A stretch of 64,000 bases of DNA from Phoronis australis (Eukaryota > Phoronida > Phoronidae). Shown here piece after piece: positions 34,660-46,769 of the stretch; the first letter of the stretch is position 1; each line of letters opens with the position of its first letter. The translations under genes and the position numbers were made by a program. The stretch is from positions 65,783-129,782 of the forward strand of contig NMRA01000277.1 in assembly GCA_002633005.1 (NCBI GenBank), written 5' to 3'. The notes under the pieces were generated by a model. It ran no database searches, was not told where the DNA came from, and was given only the letters and a program-made list of their open reading frames with translations.

Positions 34660-34910
34660 ATTATGTCTATTTCGACCAATTATGTCAATATTGGCCCGTT
34701 GTGATCCATTGGTCAAGGTTTAAAGACAATTCAGGTTTCATAAACGTGGTTTAACTACAGTACAATAGGTGAAAACAGAATTGATCGTTCCAGATGGACA
34801 TAACGTGCAAAACTGGCATAAATGGATGTATATGGACATAATGATCAAAATGGATGTAATGTGTCAACACGGACATGGTTGGTAAAAATGGACATTATCG
34901 GTCAAAACAA
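34660..34910. repeat. Degenerate short tandem units in foldback arrangement
   Basis: On the right (34785-34910), units of roughly 18-21 bp containing ATGGACATAATGGTCAAAA-like words are repeated imperfectly. On the left (34660-34735) the complementary words appear, for example TTATGTCTATTTCGACCAAT and TTATGTCAATATTGG. The result is an inverted pair of decayed arrays separated by about 50 bp. Confidence 0.45.
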
Positions 34911-35209
34911 GCGAATTTCACATTATAGTTGCTGTACTTTAAAGTACACTAACTGTTTCCGTGATAAATGCGAGGGGTCAGAGTGCGAGGATCGCTGAAG
35001 TTGTGAAAGGATCATGTGACATGGCATCCTATTCATTAACAGAACGAAGTAACATTCATACATTCCGATTGGTTGAAAACTAACATACGGACATTTCGAT
35101 TGGTTGATGGTGAGAAATGCATTAACATAGCGTTGTATATATTCATAAATCGTTTTTGCTTGCGTTTACTACAGCAAGAACTAACAAATCGATGCATTGC
35201 ACCCGAGTT

Positions 35210-35303
35210 CACACACACACGCACACGCACGAGCACACGCAAACAAACACACACACTCACACATACACACGCGCGCACGCACACTGACACAAGTGACACA
35301 CTC
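35210..35303 (+). repeat. CA-rich microsatellite
   Basis: An imperfect AC dinucleotide array with ACGC, AAAC and ACTC interruptions. Open frames crossing it are low-complexity artefacts. Confidence 0.9.
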
Positions 35304-35625
35304 AAGATAATAAGGAGTCAAATAAAACAACAAAACGATCCACCGTGTGTTAAAGACAAACATCCAAACCACTGATGCTATCCACACACGGATTTCTGCG
35401 CGTCGACCCCAAGGCCAATCTTCTTCAGATGTGGCACTGTGTCAGAGGAAACAATACCGTGAGCCTCTTCATATTTCCGGGAAAAATATACCAATACCAG
35501 TACAACCAGGTGAAAGTTTGCACAAAGCCGATTACAAAGCTTGGCCGCAATAGGCCCTGGCGTTGGCAGAAAGTAGCATACGAAACTTTAGACCGCCTCT
35601 ACTAGTACTTGAACTACGGACGATG

Positions 35626-35940
35626 AAGCTCCTGTAGACGCTTCATGTGCAGAAGCTTTTCGGTGAATTATGCCTCACACTGATTAAAACATCAAAGGTT
35701 AAGTCACGTTGTTATAAGTACTTTTTGCGCATAGAAGGCCACCTTAGGAGGCCGTCGATGTATTTAATTCCTTCCAACTCGAACAAATACTCCTGTTATC
35801 AAACCTTTTCATCGATCAGGTCCCAAAATCGTAAACTGGTCATTTTTAAGACTGAGTGCGGCGGGTGGTATGACGTCACTTTAATGTTTTAATTAGTGTG
35901 AGGCATAATTCTCCGAAAAGTTTCCTGCGTATAAAGCTCC
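35626..35940. mobile_element. About 315-bp foldback element
   Basis: The left arm (35656-35698), starting CTTTTCGGTGAATTATGCC, is mirrored by the right arm (35879-35920) with only a few mismatches over more than 40 bp, including CTCACACT-ATTAAAACAT. Weaker complementarity extends outward toward AGCTCCTGTAG at the left. The central loop is unique. No target duplication is clear. It is most likely a non-autonomous DNA element. Confidence 0.7.
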
Positions 35941-35964
35941 TATATATACATGTATATAGGAGCT
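35935..35964. repeat. Near-perfect 30-bp palindrome
   Basis: AGCTCC and GGAGCT flank an alternating TA core around TACATGTA. The two arms differ by one TA step. It abuts the right end of the foldback element at 35626-35940. Confidence 0.7.
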
Positions 35965-36494
35965 CCACCGTTTCTTCTGGCCAGCTAGAGACGGTGGTCA
36001 CTGTCTAGCGAAACGTTTGAGTTACCAAGGTCAATATCAAACTAGCAAGCATCTCTCCGCGTATGGAAAGAAAATGGCCGTTTTAAAAAATAAAGGCTCA
36101 CAACATGTGTACTACTCGGGACCAAAGGTTTAGACGGTGCCAAGACGAGTGCCACGAAGTTTACAAACGATCGGAGTAATCGGAGTTTGGCCGAACGTTG
36201 TACTTAATGTTATGGATGGTTCTTGGCGAATGCATGTAATACATATTTGTAAAGCATTCGATCTCATAAGGTCCGATAGGATTGAGTCAAGATCGATATA
36301 AGCTGTTTCATGTATCTTGTCAAGCATGTGACTAAATAATAATCCGCTCACATTTGCCCAAATACACCGTTAAGCCTCAGATTTACATCTTGATAAATAT
36401 TTTGATTAAAGCATAAGTGGAAAGCTTTACCGAAGTAAAGTAACATTCCTCATTGTTAGTAAAGATTTTATGTGATTTGATTACAAATCGTCAA

Positions 36495-36655
36495 TTCTTG
36501 TCAGTGTTTGCCAGACATTCGCTGAAATCCAGGCCTGTGACTTAACCAGTTAAAAACGTTTGCTAAGCATTAGATTGCGACCACAGGGGTTGCAGGTTCC
36601 ATTCTTCGCTGAGGCAGACCTCAGAAAATCACATTTCTCGCCCATAATCTCTCTT
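36495..36655 (+). repeat. Repeat S with tRNA-like module, copy 4
   Basis: The body end (GCCAGACATTCGCTGAAATC then GGCCTGTGACTTA) is followed by CTAAGCATTAGATTGCGACC, the B-box-like GCAGGTTCCATTCTTCGC and CTCAGAAAATCACATTTCTC. Order and spacing agree with the copy at 5703-6069. Confidence 0.6.
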
Positions 36656-38313
36656 TGAAAGGACTATTTTGTATTTTAAATGCTTTGATTTCGTGGTGTC
36701 GCTTAAAAACTCAATTTTCTTTTGGATCCAGTTAGCTAATTGACTTTCCGGGTTTCTGTGATTAAATCATTTAATTATTTCATGTGTACTTTTTAATACC
36801 GCTGTTTTAGTTTCCGTAGTTTCCTCGCATTTTTGATCAAATTCAATTCTAATATTCACCATTAACATATGGTCATTGTTGGATTTCCAGTACAGCGAAA
36901 GTGAGAAAATTAAGTGGTGTGTATGCAATAAGCTTGTTCTGTCGTTAACTTAGATTTACTCTCAGAGGTCATTGGAGTAGACGCGAAACCGAATGTTCCT
37001 TAACGTGCTGTTAGAGTGTGGATTTCATTTTTCACATTAGCGTCAAAATCATTTATAAACAAATCGATCCACATGAAGCGGTACAACATGCTCATCTGAT
37101 TATCCTTCTTGGAGCAAAACAAATCGCGAGCATTCAAATACCCGCATTTCTTTCAATTCATACGACTTTATTACGTTTCAAGGTTGCGTACGATCGTATC
37201 GCCAGGTCTGTGTATCTCGCTAAAACGTCAACTATAATACTTTCTAAAAGCAGACAGCTTGCTTTCTTTGAATAAATCTGCCCTTATTTGAGTCAAGAGC
37301 GGAAAATGTCGTTTTAATAAAATTTAGCGAAAAAGAATGGAAAGGTATGTTGATAGTCAAATAATATCATTCATGGCATGACCGGATTTCCTTTGACTTA
37401 AATAATCAAGATTAAAGATCAAATCTCAAACACTGTTCAAAATTAAGATTTTGTTTTCGTGTTATGGAACTTTTGACTTTTTCATGAAGTCAGCTTTTTA
37501 ATCTTGATAGTCACTCATACAATTGTGAAATATTTTAAAACCACTTCGTATTTTCTTTTTAGAGAACAGTGCACAAAGCATAGTATATGTAAATTTCATG
37601 TGGATCCAATCTGCCATTTATGAAATATGGCATTCCAAAATTAGCCAAATTTGGACATTTTTGGGTCCTATATAACCTTAAGCCAACAGCGCGAAATATA
37701 AACACGCACAAAATCTGTAACAGTTCTTTACTGTCAAGTGACGTTATCACTATACCGTTTCATCAGATAGGCAATAACTATCCGTTCTACAAAATACTGA
37801 ATGTTCGAATACAATGTGAAACAAGTTAAAAGCCATCCACATTTGCAAAATTGACACGTACCTGGATATGGCGAGATGATATTGTCAATTCAAGCTCCCC
37901 GTATATTATGACCTACGGCACTGTAGAGACGACTAATTATAAATACAAGTTTCACAAAACTGCGTTCAATGGACTCCAATGTTTGCTTGAAAAATCCATT
38001 GATTTTCACTGTACTTCCGTGTATTGTTCAAACGAGACTACACTGTACATTTGGAACACACACCTCGTTTTCAACTACGTTTCGCTATCTCTTGTAGTTA
38101 CGTCGCCCACTTCCCTTTTTTTCCCCGGGATAATTATGATCACTTCCAATATCTTCTTTGAAAACCATGTGTGGCCATTTGAAAGGTTCTCTAATTAACA
38201 TAGGGAACAGTGTTTTACGAAATCATTCTTTTACTTGTGACGTAAGAATATCATATATCAAAAAATAGAAAACCCACAAAAAGGCCACAACTGATTTACT
38301 ACAGAAACGTTAG
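36656..38313. other. No gene seen
   Basis: AT-rich sequence. A 115-codon plus-strand frame at 37851-38198 is unrecognised and has no neighbouring signals that support expression. Confidence 0.5.
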
Positions 38314-38361
38314 ATACACATACACACGCACATACACATACATACGCGCGCGCGCACGCAT

Positions 38362-38398
<37 letters not shown>

Positions 38399-38488
38399 TT
38401 GTTGTGTGTGTGTGTGTGTATGTATGCATGCATGTATGTATGTATGTATGTATGTATGTATGTATGTATGTATGTGTGAATGTATGTA
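38314..38488. repeat. CA/CG/TG/ATGT microsatellite with self-complementary halves
   Basis: A CA-rich half including a CGCGCGCGC run (38345-38355) is followed, after TATACATTGT, by a TG array and then about fifteen ATGT units. The CA half can pair with the TG half to make a cruciform, and alternating CG and CA tracts favour Z-DNA. Confidence 0.9.
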
Positions 38489-39104
38489 AATACAACATGA
38501 GTATTCATTTTCACTATCCTATTGCTAATTTGGCCAAAAAACAACTGCGCTGGTATCTCCTTATGTGATCGTCACAAGTGGTTGTTGAAATCATATACAT
38601 AAACAGTACTTGGTGCTGTGGTAAAATGTCATGCAGTGCAAATAAATTTTCTCAAGGGCAATCTTGTATGCTATGAATGATACGATAATTAGCAGTTGCA
38701 CCGCTTATGTTATGGATCGACCTGCAGGCTGTAGAACTTCCTCATTGAAAACCACCTGTATAAAATACAGCCACCCTGCCACAGTTTTTCGAACATATCT
38801 ATGAAATTCTGTCGATTATCATTTGAGCTTCCCTCGCCGGCCGCAATTTTGAGGAAGTTCTAATTCGTATCACGTAACCTAAGCTTACCGGTGCTGATCG
38901 CGAGAGGTTAAAAAAATCCCAACAACCCAAAAAGTTGGAATAGCCGCGAATAGCCGCGCCATATTGAAATTCACTATTCCGCCAGACGGCGATCAGGTCT
39001 CTTACGGACAGGCGTTCAGTGCCACCTACGAATGCCACGTAATGCGAACGGGAGGTTTCAACCTACTGGTCTGAATAGCGTTTAATACCGTTCCTTCTAA
39101 TATC
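38489..39104. other. No gene seen
   Basis: Ordinary AT-rich sequence with one locally GC-richer patch near 38830-38900. No recognised feature. Confidence 0.5.
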
Positions 39105-39290
39105 ACGCGCGCAAATTTCCACTGCTGTGCCGTGGGATGTACTAATGCCTTATGAAAAAGGAAACCGTTTTGAAATACCAATCGATGAACAAGAATATCA
39201 TGGTCCATACATGTCCTAATGCGTCGAAGAATCCGCGACAAAGATAGTGGCTGCGGTTGACCAAGCGGGAGAAGTTTGAGCCGAGTCAAA
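39105..39290 (+). pseudogene. Transposase-like remnant T, copy 1
   Basis: Nucleotides 39105-39250 align with the complement of 45990-46185 through TTTCCACTGCT, TAATG, AAACCG/AAACCTGTTGAAAT and CCATACA, and the similarity keeps one reading frame. That frame gives ISTAVPWDVLMPYEKGNR then FEIPIDEQEYHGPYMS and a stop. Copy 2 in the same frame gives KGKPVEICMDGGHHAPYIS, which resembles a widespread animal transposase-like domain with a GRPV-DGR-DSPG-SA motif. This copy has lost the DG pair. The family assignment rests mainly on copy 2. Confidence 0.4.
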
Positions 39291-42044
39291 AAGTTAAATT
39301 AAATTAGTGACAGACTATGGAAAAAGTTGACTGTGGGATTTATTCCTCTGTTTTTAAATTAATGAACCACTTGGTATTAGTGAATTTCTGTCACTGACTC
39401 TGTGTCAGGATCAATCAGAAGCCACTTATTCTAGAGAGCGCCAATATTATTACTCTAAACACACGTCATCGAGGGTTTGCGTATAAAACCACAAAGCCGC
39501 TTAAAAAAGTATTCAGTTTTATAACTGACGCTTTTCAGTGTAACATTTCTTTACGAAGACGTGAAAACTTCTTATTTGGTAACCGGAATCCAATGACAGA
39601 CGAAGGCGCGAAAGATGACAAATAATTCAGTGTATGTTTTCCTCCAACTTCTGCAGAATTCAGTATTCTGAAATACACATTTTTACATACCTATTTCCTC
39701 GCATTAGGCACGAATCCATTTTATCCAAAGGTACGCAGAGTATACGGATCATCAAAATTTCTTGATCTTACGATCTTGATACGAATTGCACATGAGATGA
39801 AAGCTAATTACAATGAACACAGAGAGACATGCATGATAGATAATGGGCTCTGGAAAGACTAGCCCAGCTGAAATACATGGTATGGTGCACACAAAGAGCT
39901 GCTCACTTTGTCAGCTGCTTCAAGTGCCAGTAATTACAGACAGGGTGTCACAGGGACAAACCGTGGAACACACCGTGACTTAAATTTTGCCTTAACATTT
40001 ATGGCAGTTGCAATGCCCGATGAAGCAAAAATAGTATTCGTACTTTTCACTACGAAATCTATTGATATGCGAGGTCCATGCGCAATATTTAGCAACAATG
40101 CGGCACTTTCGACAACAACTCCGACATTTGGCGCCATTTCCAACCTACGTGACCACTGTAAATTACGTCGGCACGCAATCTTGACTGGTGTGCACGGAGT
40201 TTACCTGAGTTTGTATTAACTGTGGGACAGTTGAATGAGACGAATTTGGATGCGGCGCGGGGTCAAGGGGCGTGCATAAAAGCCATTAAAATTGGATTGT
40301 ACGTTACGGATAAGAGCTTTTAAAAATATCAGACCGATAGAGGCCACGTGAATAAAACAAATGATGATTTCTATGGTATGTTTTATAACAACAGTGAAGG
40401 AAGAGAATTGCAAATTTCTGGGAAAATCTATTTCGTTCACAAACATTTCAAACTAGAGCTAGCGCTCATGACCAAAACTTGCGGCTGGTGCTAGTAAGCT
40501 AAGCACGCATGGCAATGAGTAGCTACTGGCACTAGAGACAGCAGGCTGAGAGCGTAGTTCTTCTCCATTCTGCTAGTGCGTCATGCCTGAAGACTCTATG
40601 CTTCGATTAACAGGGTTCATTAGGAAAGTGACTTATTTCCTGCATGCCCAAGAAGAATTATACGTTCGTGTAGTAAGGAAGCGCGTGCTATAACAAATGA
40701 AATATAATAAGTCAATGAAAACATCATTGTCATCCCTAATCACGCGTTGCACTTTAGTGATCCGCAGACATCAACAGTGAACGAGACGGAATGGGAACAA
40801 CTCAAGATGTTTGACTGTATACACTGTACACTGATAACGAATTTCCCGTCCAACATTTTGTTATTTCTTTTGAAATGATGGGAGGGGCTAAAATTTATGT
40901 CTCAGTGCTCACTGTTTCTTGGAGTATTTAGCAAAAACACAAAACAAGTCGCAAGGACGAATAATATTTGCTAAACTTTGTTAAAAGTTTTAACAAAAAT
41001 GTCTGTGAAGTGTATTTCAAAACCATATGGAAATCGATCTCGAGTGACTATCGCACTGGTACTTTGGGCCCTTGTAATAGCACTCTTATAAGCCCCTTAT
41101 TTTACAGAATTTCTTATCTCTTAATACTTTTTAAATAAGATGCATAAGAATGTTCTATATTTAACTGATGTCTAATCATTATTGATTACCAATCAGTAAC
41201 GAGCGGAAGCCGTTTTTTGTAACGGAATCGGATTTGATGTTCCGGCTGTCACTTTGGTGTCATTGAGGACTTCAATAGCCAATGATGTTGGTTTACCGAC
41301 CAGACTGTTTAATTTCAGTATGCACGAAAGGTTTTTGCTGATCATGCGGACTGATGTATTGTTCACAAAGTGGAAATGGAACATTGATGCACGCTATTTT
41401 CAGTGCAAACATGGCCCAGATACAAGTCCATCTTGAAATTTTAAGGGACAGCTGCAAACGAATGCTCAGAAATAATCGCATTTAAATCCTGCGCCCTCGT
41501 CGCAGAACGCTACGTCGTGTAAATGACCAGTTCCTCCACTGCCCTCACCAGTCAAAGCGGTTATTAGCGTTAAGAACTAATTCATGCCCAAAATAACTCC
41601 CAAAATATGTCGTTTTAAAGATATGGAAATCTACTGACATCACAGTACATGCAGGTCCACCAATCACGCGAAGACTCGCGTGATATTGCGTTTTCGCAAC
41701 TTAATTGCGTTTAAATAACGGGTGTTTCATTAATTCTGCGTCTATGAAACACCGAAAGTAAAACATTGCAAATTTCTTCGAAAACTTTTGAATTTCATAT
41801 CCGACGCGCAACATCGAACTTATGATTGAGGCCATGCTCGGCGCAGAAAGTAACCCCCCGTGATAGCCAATTTGTTGAGCCTGGTTTCAAACTGGAAGTA
41901 AGTGTCAGTTCTTTTCAAGTTCAGAATCACTAATTTGAGTGATGAATGAGTTCAGGAAATTCAGGGGTGGAAACGATTTCATGGCCGCACCTCGAAATTC
42001 CATCTTTGATCCGATAAACCCTTATCACAAACCAGAACACATCA
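39291..42044. other. No gene seen
   Basis: An open 103-codon frame at 39908-40219 is overlapped by a 69-codon frame on the other strand. Neither is recognised. No RNA gene or clear repeat was found. Confidence 0.45.
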
Positions 42045-42215
42045 AACCCGCGTTGACAAATTTCATACCCGTGCCCTTCAACTCAATACCCGTGCCGCCA
42101 ATTCCTCGCTGATGCGGACCCACAGCCCGGTTTGCAGCTTGGCCTCCGGGTAAGGAGTATTGGCATCGAGTGGGTCGAGTTAAGGGGCGCTTGCATGGAA
42201 TTCATAACCTGGGTT
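42045..42215. repeat. Short tandem pair inside an imperfect inverted repeat
   Basis: ATACCCGTGCC occurs twice (near 42065 and 42089). The right side, GGGTCGAGTTAAGGGGCGC, is roughly complementary to the left around GCCCTTCAACTCAATACCC. This gives a weak foldback of about 170 bp that is GC-richer than its flanks. Confidence 0.4.
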
Positions 42216-42452
42216 TATAGATCATTAGATAAAAACATGAAAATAATATGTAGATGGTGCTTGGTAAGGAATTTATAAGCAAAAAGAGAAAGTTGCAAAC
42301 TAGCGGCCTTAATTTGCATATTTAAAGGTTGTCAATATTACAGTCAAGCTAAAATGCTTCAGAGGTTGGGGGGGACGCTAAACAACAACAAAAAACTTAT
42401 ACTACCAAAACTTTCTAGGCTCCATATGGGGACCCAATAGGTGGCTAATATA

Positions 42453-42738
42453 CTATAAAATTAGGGTTTGTGCGTCATGGACTCCGCTCCTTGGCTGAAA
42501 TACTGAAGTGCATTCCAATGAAATCGCTTCCACCGATTTCACAACTACGTGGCGTTCACATGGCGCCCATGAACCAAAAATTACTTTTAATTGGAAGGCG
42601 AGGCTTATTGCTGCAGCCTTAACGAACGCGTCGACTCTCGTTGTAGCACGAGTAATCGCGAGCGTAGTAAACCAGGACGATTTCTTCTTGACTAATAGAA
42701 TCAACTCTTACAAGTACGTCGGGATTGAAGACATTTGA
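42453..42738. other. Open on both strands; unassigned
   Basis: An 83-codon minus-strand frame (42453-42704) and a 76-codon plus-strand frame (42508-42738) overlap. The segment is locally CpG-rich. I recognise no family in either translation. It could be an exon of an unknown gene or chance. Confidence 0.15.
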
Positions 42739-42916
42739 CAACAAACAGGTGTGTTACGCTTTCATAAAAACAACCATCCAAGTCATGTTTGTAACAGATA
42801 ACAGAGGTTTGCCATGCAAATCTAGGTCATTCATCAAAAAAGACATTTTAGTGAATGTCTTGACCATCTTTAGCAGATAAATTGTCACACTAGCTTTGGT
42901 TTTGGTATGATCCCAG

Positions 42917-42951
<35 letters not shown>

Positions 42952-42952
42952 N
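42917..42952 (+). repeat. GTT microsatellite ending in a single N
   Basis: About eleven TTG/GTT units are followed by an N at 42952 and then CCCAGCTC. The left flank also ends in CCCAG, so the N may hide the remaining array length. Confidence 0.9.
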
Positions 42953-43262
42953 CCCAGCTCAGTCGGGCGTATTAACCATACAACTCAGATGTAGACCTAC
43001 CATAAATGCGTCGTTTTCTAAGTTCAAAAGCAGACTTGATATATTTGGAAAATTGCCTAGGGAAATACTGTAACAGCAGTTTTAACGTATCTTATCTTCT
43101 GAAATTTGCAAAATTCGGGATTTGAAGTGAAACATTATTAAAAGAGAATAGACCTCCGTGAGTTATAAAGAGAACAATTAAACACAAAATGTAGCTCATC
43201 CTCCACAGAACCAGAATCACAACACAAGCAAAGTCTTTCGCATACAGTATTGTTTACATATA

Positions 43263-43390
43263 ATGTGATAATGATGGTGGTGGGAGTAAGCGATGGGGAA
43301 AGTGATGGGGATGGTGATGGAGGTCATAGTGATAGTGGTTTAGGTGGTGAGGTTGCCGGTGTTGGTGGTGCTAATGGTGGCGCTAGCAAT
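43263..43390 (+). repeat. GGTGAT-like low-complexity tract
   Basis: Purine-rich imperfect GGTGAT/GGTGGT units cause a glycine- and serine-rich open frame that I do not regard as coding. Confidence 0.8.
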
Positions 43391-43399
43391 GCCACCCCA

Positions 43400-45950
43400 G
43401 CTATTCGTTGGGGTCGTAACTGCGGATGTTGTTTCTTTCAGTTTAGTACGGATACTTCTGTTGTTACTGAATTGCGTAGATGATGTTTTTGATTTTGCGG
43501 GTGTTGCTTTGGTTGAAAGTGTGCATTGTTATTTTATCTCTCTCGCCGCTGCTGAAACTGTTATTCTTTTCGTTGCTACAGATCACATACACACTGAGGA
43601 GAATGACTGCAAGACTCTTTGGCGAAAACATTTGCAAGAACCTAGTGTGGCTGCAAGTTAATCAAATTTTGTCAAATGTAACGTTTGCACTTACACATTC
43701 AAAATTAAGTCTAGGCCTGTCAATATGGTTTCGATAATTGAAATCTGAAGGCTATATGAATTAATCAGAAGCAGCTGTCGTTATGAAGACCGCTAATGAA
43801 TTTTTAAAGCTACCTGGTAATCTGCACAGCCATGACATGTGCCATAGATAGATGTAATCTGTTTAATTCATGCAATAGCGTTGAATATATGAAACTCTGG
43901 TTTACCTTTGTAGGATTGGGTATTTTAATAAAAAAATACCACCTTCCACATGTTCTACTGTCATTTAGTTTCGAGTCTCCCGATGACTCCTTCAAGCCAT
44001 TTGATGAATCGAGACCGTGATATATGACCAAATTACTGTAGTACATTGGACGATTTTCTACTTCGATTGCATATTACTCAGGTAGACTAAATGTCCACGC
44101 GCATGGTTTTAGGCTGAGTGCATGTCCGCTGCCTGTGTTTACAGTTTAAAAAACCTACATATTGGACAGATCATTTTAAACAGTAACTTACTGAAACAAA
44201 TTGTACAGACGGATAAAACGACAAAAATGGAAAACCCATTCACACGCGCACGCGTACAAACGAGACTGGACTGGCTAATTTAGTATTTGGGTACGGCTTG
44301 TCCACTTCAAGCTGGCCAAAAATGTTCGCGTCGAAGAACGCGTACCGACGCGAACGATCCAATCTTACATTAACTTAGCCGAAACGTATCAAACCCATCG
44401 TACCTTCACACGCATATCTCAGTTAATTAAAAAGATAATCCTGAACACCAACCTGGCGCTCGACACTCTTAATTTTAGCTAAACAATTCGTTCGTCCTAA
44501 AAGCTCACCTTTTCAATTTTCTTATTCGGTGTCTGCCATAAGAATCTCTTACAACCTCACTCTAGAGATTATGGTCACGTCTTTGATCTTTCGTATATTG
44601 AGCCATACTCATTAAAATTGATTGTGCGACGGAAAATTGAGGCTAAGAGTTGATTGATGTCAAACGCATTATTAATACATCTGTCATATTTTTATGATTG
44701 AAAACAACAGTTGTCCTTAGTAAGGCGTAAACGGAGCATTCACCGAGGACAAGTCGTCATCGATCAACGTTTAATGTGTTATGGTTGTGACATACTACTG
44801 CATAAATTTCTGGTTCACGCATGTGTAAAAAATCAAACGTCTGAACATTTTATCTTACATCAACAACTCTCTGATTTCCTAAGTCAATTACAAAAACTAT
44901 AAGATATCATTAGTATTACGCTACATGTAGATAATATTGCAGAGGATACGTTTGACATCTGTACAGTAGCTCATAAAGCTTACAAAATAGCTGCGTATCG
45001 CTGAACGGTCTACCGAATAGACGCCAGTCACTTGTTCATCACAGAAACAAGGATTAAGATTATTTACAGGCTAGCTTCACGCTTTATGTGGCTCTAACGA
45101 GAAAAAGCATCCTTTTTTCTCACACCACTTCTTAGTCTGTGCATTAACCAACTCTGGTTGTCGCTAACTGAGAGAGGCGTTTTCATTGCAACTTCCTTAC
45201 GAATGGGTGCCTTTTTCGAATTAAATTCAGCACCAAAGTCATCATCTAGAAAGTTAGAAATTATCCAAAAGGTTTTGCATGTTTTGTTAGGGTTAACATT
45301 TTGATTGAAGGTGTCAAATTTCAGCGTTTTCAATGTGAACGCTCAAATCAACTTCGAACAGAGTGTCTACGTATAGGGTATATGTAATACACTGAGATGT
45401 GAATTTTTTCACGGAAGTCTCCAATAAAAGGTTCTTTTAGTATTGTTTATTGTCTAAAGGATGGCTTTCCTAATTCTCCAACTGTGTACACAGTCAAATA
45501 GTTTCTCCTCGTAACGATCTTAAAGTTACCATGGGAAATGTATCCGACATGCAATTTAATGTTGCGGTATACGAATTTGGCAAAACTAATGGTGATTTTT
45601 CATCCGGTTCCACAGCCGGTAGCCCTCGCATTATCTACCCTTAATAGCGAAAAAATAAATTAGCAGGGGTCTCCAGAGAAGTCTGAAACACTTCCAATCA
45701 AATGGCAATGACCTCAGCATGCGTGCTTCATTCATAGGTTTTCCACAGCCATCGTTATTTACCGCTGACATCACAGGCTGTGACATGGCTAGCCGAGTTG
45801 GACATTTCAATCTCGGACTTTTCATATTGGCGGTCTATTGAGAAATGAGAGCCCGAAATTGACTCCCGCTTGATCACAACTCTAGATTCGATGGAAGGAA
45901 AATCAAAATGGCTTGTAGTCACGCTACTTTCTACTTTGGTGAAACGGCGC
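43400..45950. other. No gene seen
   Basis: No recognised gene. A 79-codon minus-strand frame (45094-45333) is unassigned. GC-richer sequence with short inverted words such as CGCGTCGAAGAACGCG occurs near 44328. Confidence 0.45.
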
Positions 45951-46190
45951 CTAACTTAAAGTTCCAGAGCTGAACAAAATAGCTGCAAGAATGAGGAACA
46001 AGTGTTTCCAATTATCGGAATGAGCAGTTACTGCCATTTGGTGACTTCGCCGCCGCGGATTCCTGTTCGCATAGTCGGAAATGTATGGAGCGTGATGTCC
46101 TCCATCCATGCATATTTCAACAGGTTTACCTTTTTGTTTCATCATTAGACAAACACGCCGCATAGCAGTGGAAATGTGTCGCGAAATTGT
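45951..46190 (-). pseudogene. Transposase-like remnant T, copy 2
   Basis: On the minus strand, 46163 downward encodes MRRVCLMMKQ and then KGKPVEICMDGGHHAPYIS at 46133-46077, followed by DYANRNPRRR. The pattern PVEI-DG-H-P-S-Y resembles the segment around the first catalytic aspartate of a widespread animal transposase-like family that usually reads DGR-DSPG-SA-Y. The same frame is recognisable in the plus-strand fragment at 39105-39250, supporting descent from one coding element. The frame stops after about 70 residues and no further domains were seen. Confidence 0.45.
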
Positions 46191-46769
46191 TTACAAAAAG
46201 ACAATTTTAAGATGTTTGCATGAGTACATGAACTAGATGCAGTATTTTTTAAATTAAAAATAGGTCTGTTTGTGGAAAAAAACAAAAATTGTGAGAACTC
46301 GTAAAACATTGTCTAGTTTCGATTCCAAGCAATTCAAAACCAATCTTCAATGTTAAAAATCAGCAACTCTAAACAATCCATGCGGGATGCGACCAGTGGA
46401 GTGTGTAGAGGGTCAAGGTACTACCCAGACGTGCACTGTAGACCAACGATCCGTTGATATACATGTTTGATTATCAGTCCAAGCAACAGCAATTGAAGTT
46501 CAATTTTTCTTATGTTCCGTGTAAGAGGCTCATTCCACAAACGCAAGACACCTGGGAGTAAAACTATTGTGATCACGGGCTTCGCTAGTAACACATGGTC
46601 TTACCTCGCGAAGACTTACGTGGTCTCGGTTTTCTCGAAAATGCCTGCTCTGTAGTTTGACTCTCCCAATTTCATTAGAAATTGGCACTTGCTGGGTTGG
46701 CTGGGCATTTCAAAATCTATGCTGCATGTGAAGACTGGAGAGTTTTGGCTCTCTGAATTTTCTGTCTCT

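Noticed and set aside
35073-35387. Overlapping open frames of 68-100 codons
   Set aside because: They run through an AC microsatellite and show low-complexity residue runs.
38299-38544. Histidine/threonine and cysteine/valine repeat frames
   Set aside because: They are translations of CA/ATGT microsatellites.
39110-39150. FHCCAVGCTN, which resembles the start of a THAP zinc-finger domain
   Set aside because: It lies in a different frame from the one conserved between the 39.1-kb and 46.0-kb copies, is followed at once by stops, and the second copy reads FHCYAACLSN. A chance match is more likely.
43250-43483. Glycine- and serine-rich 77-codon frame
   Set aside because: It is the translation of a GGTGAT-like low-complexity tract.
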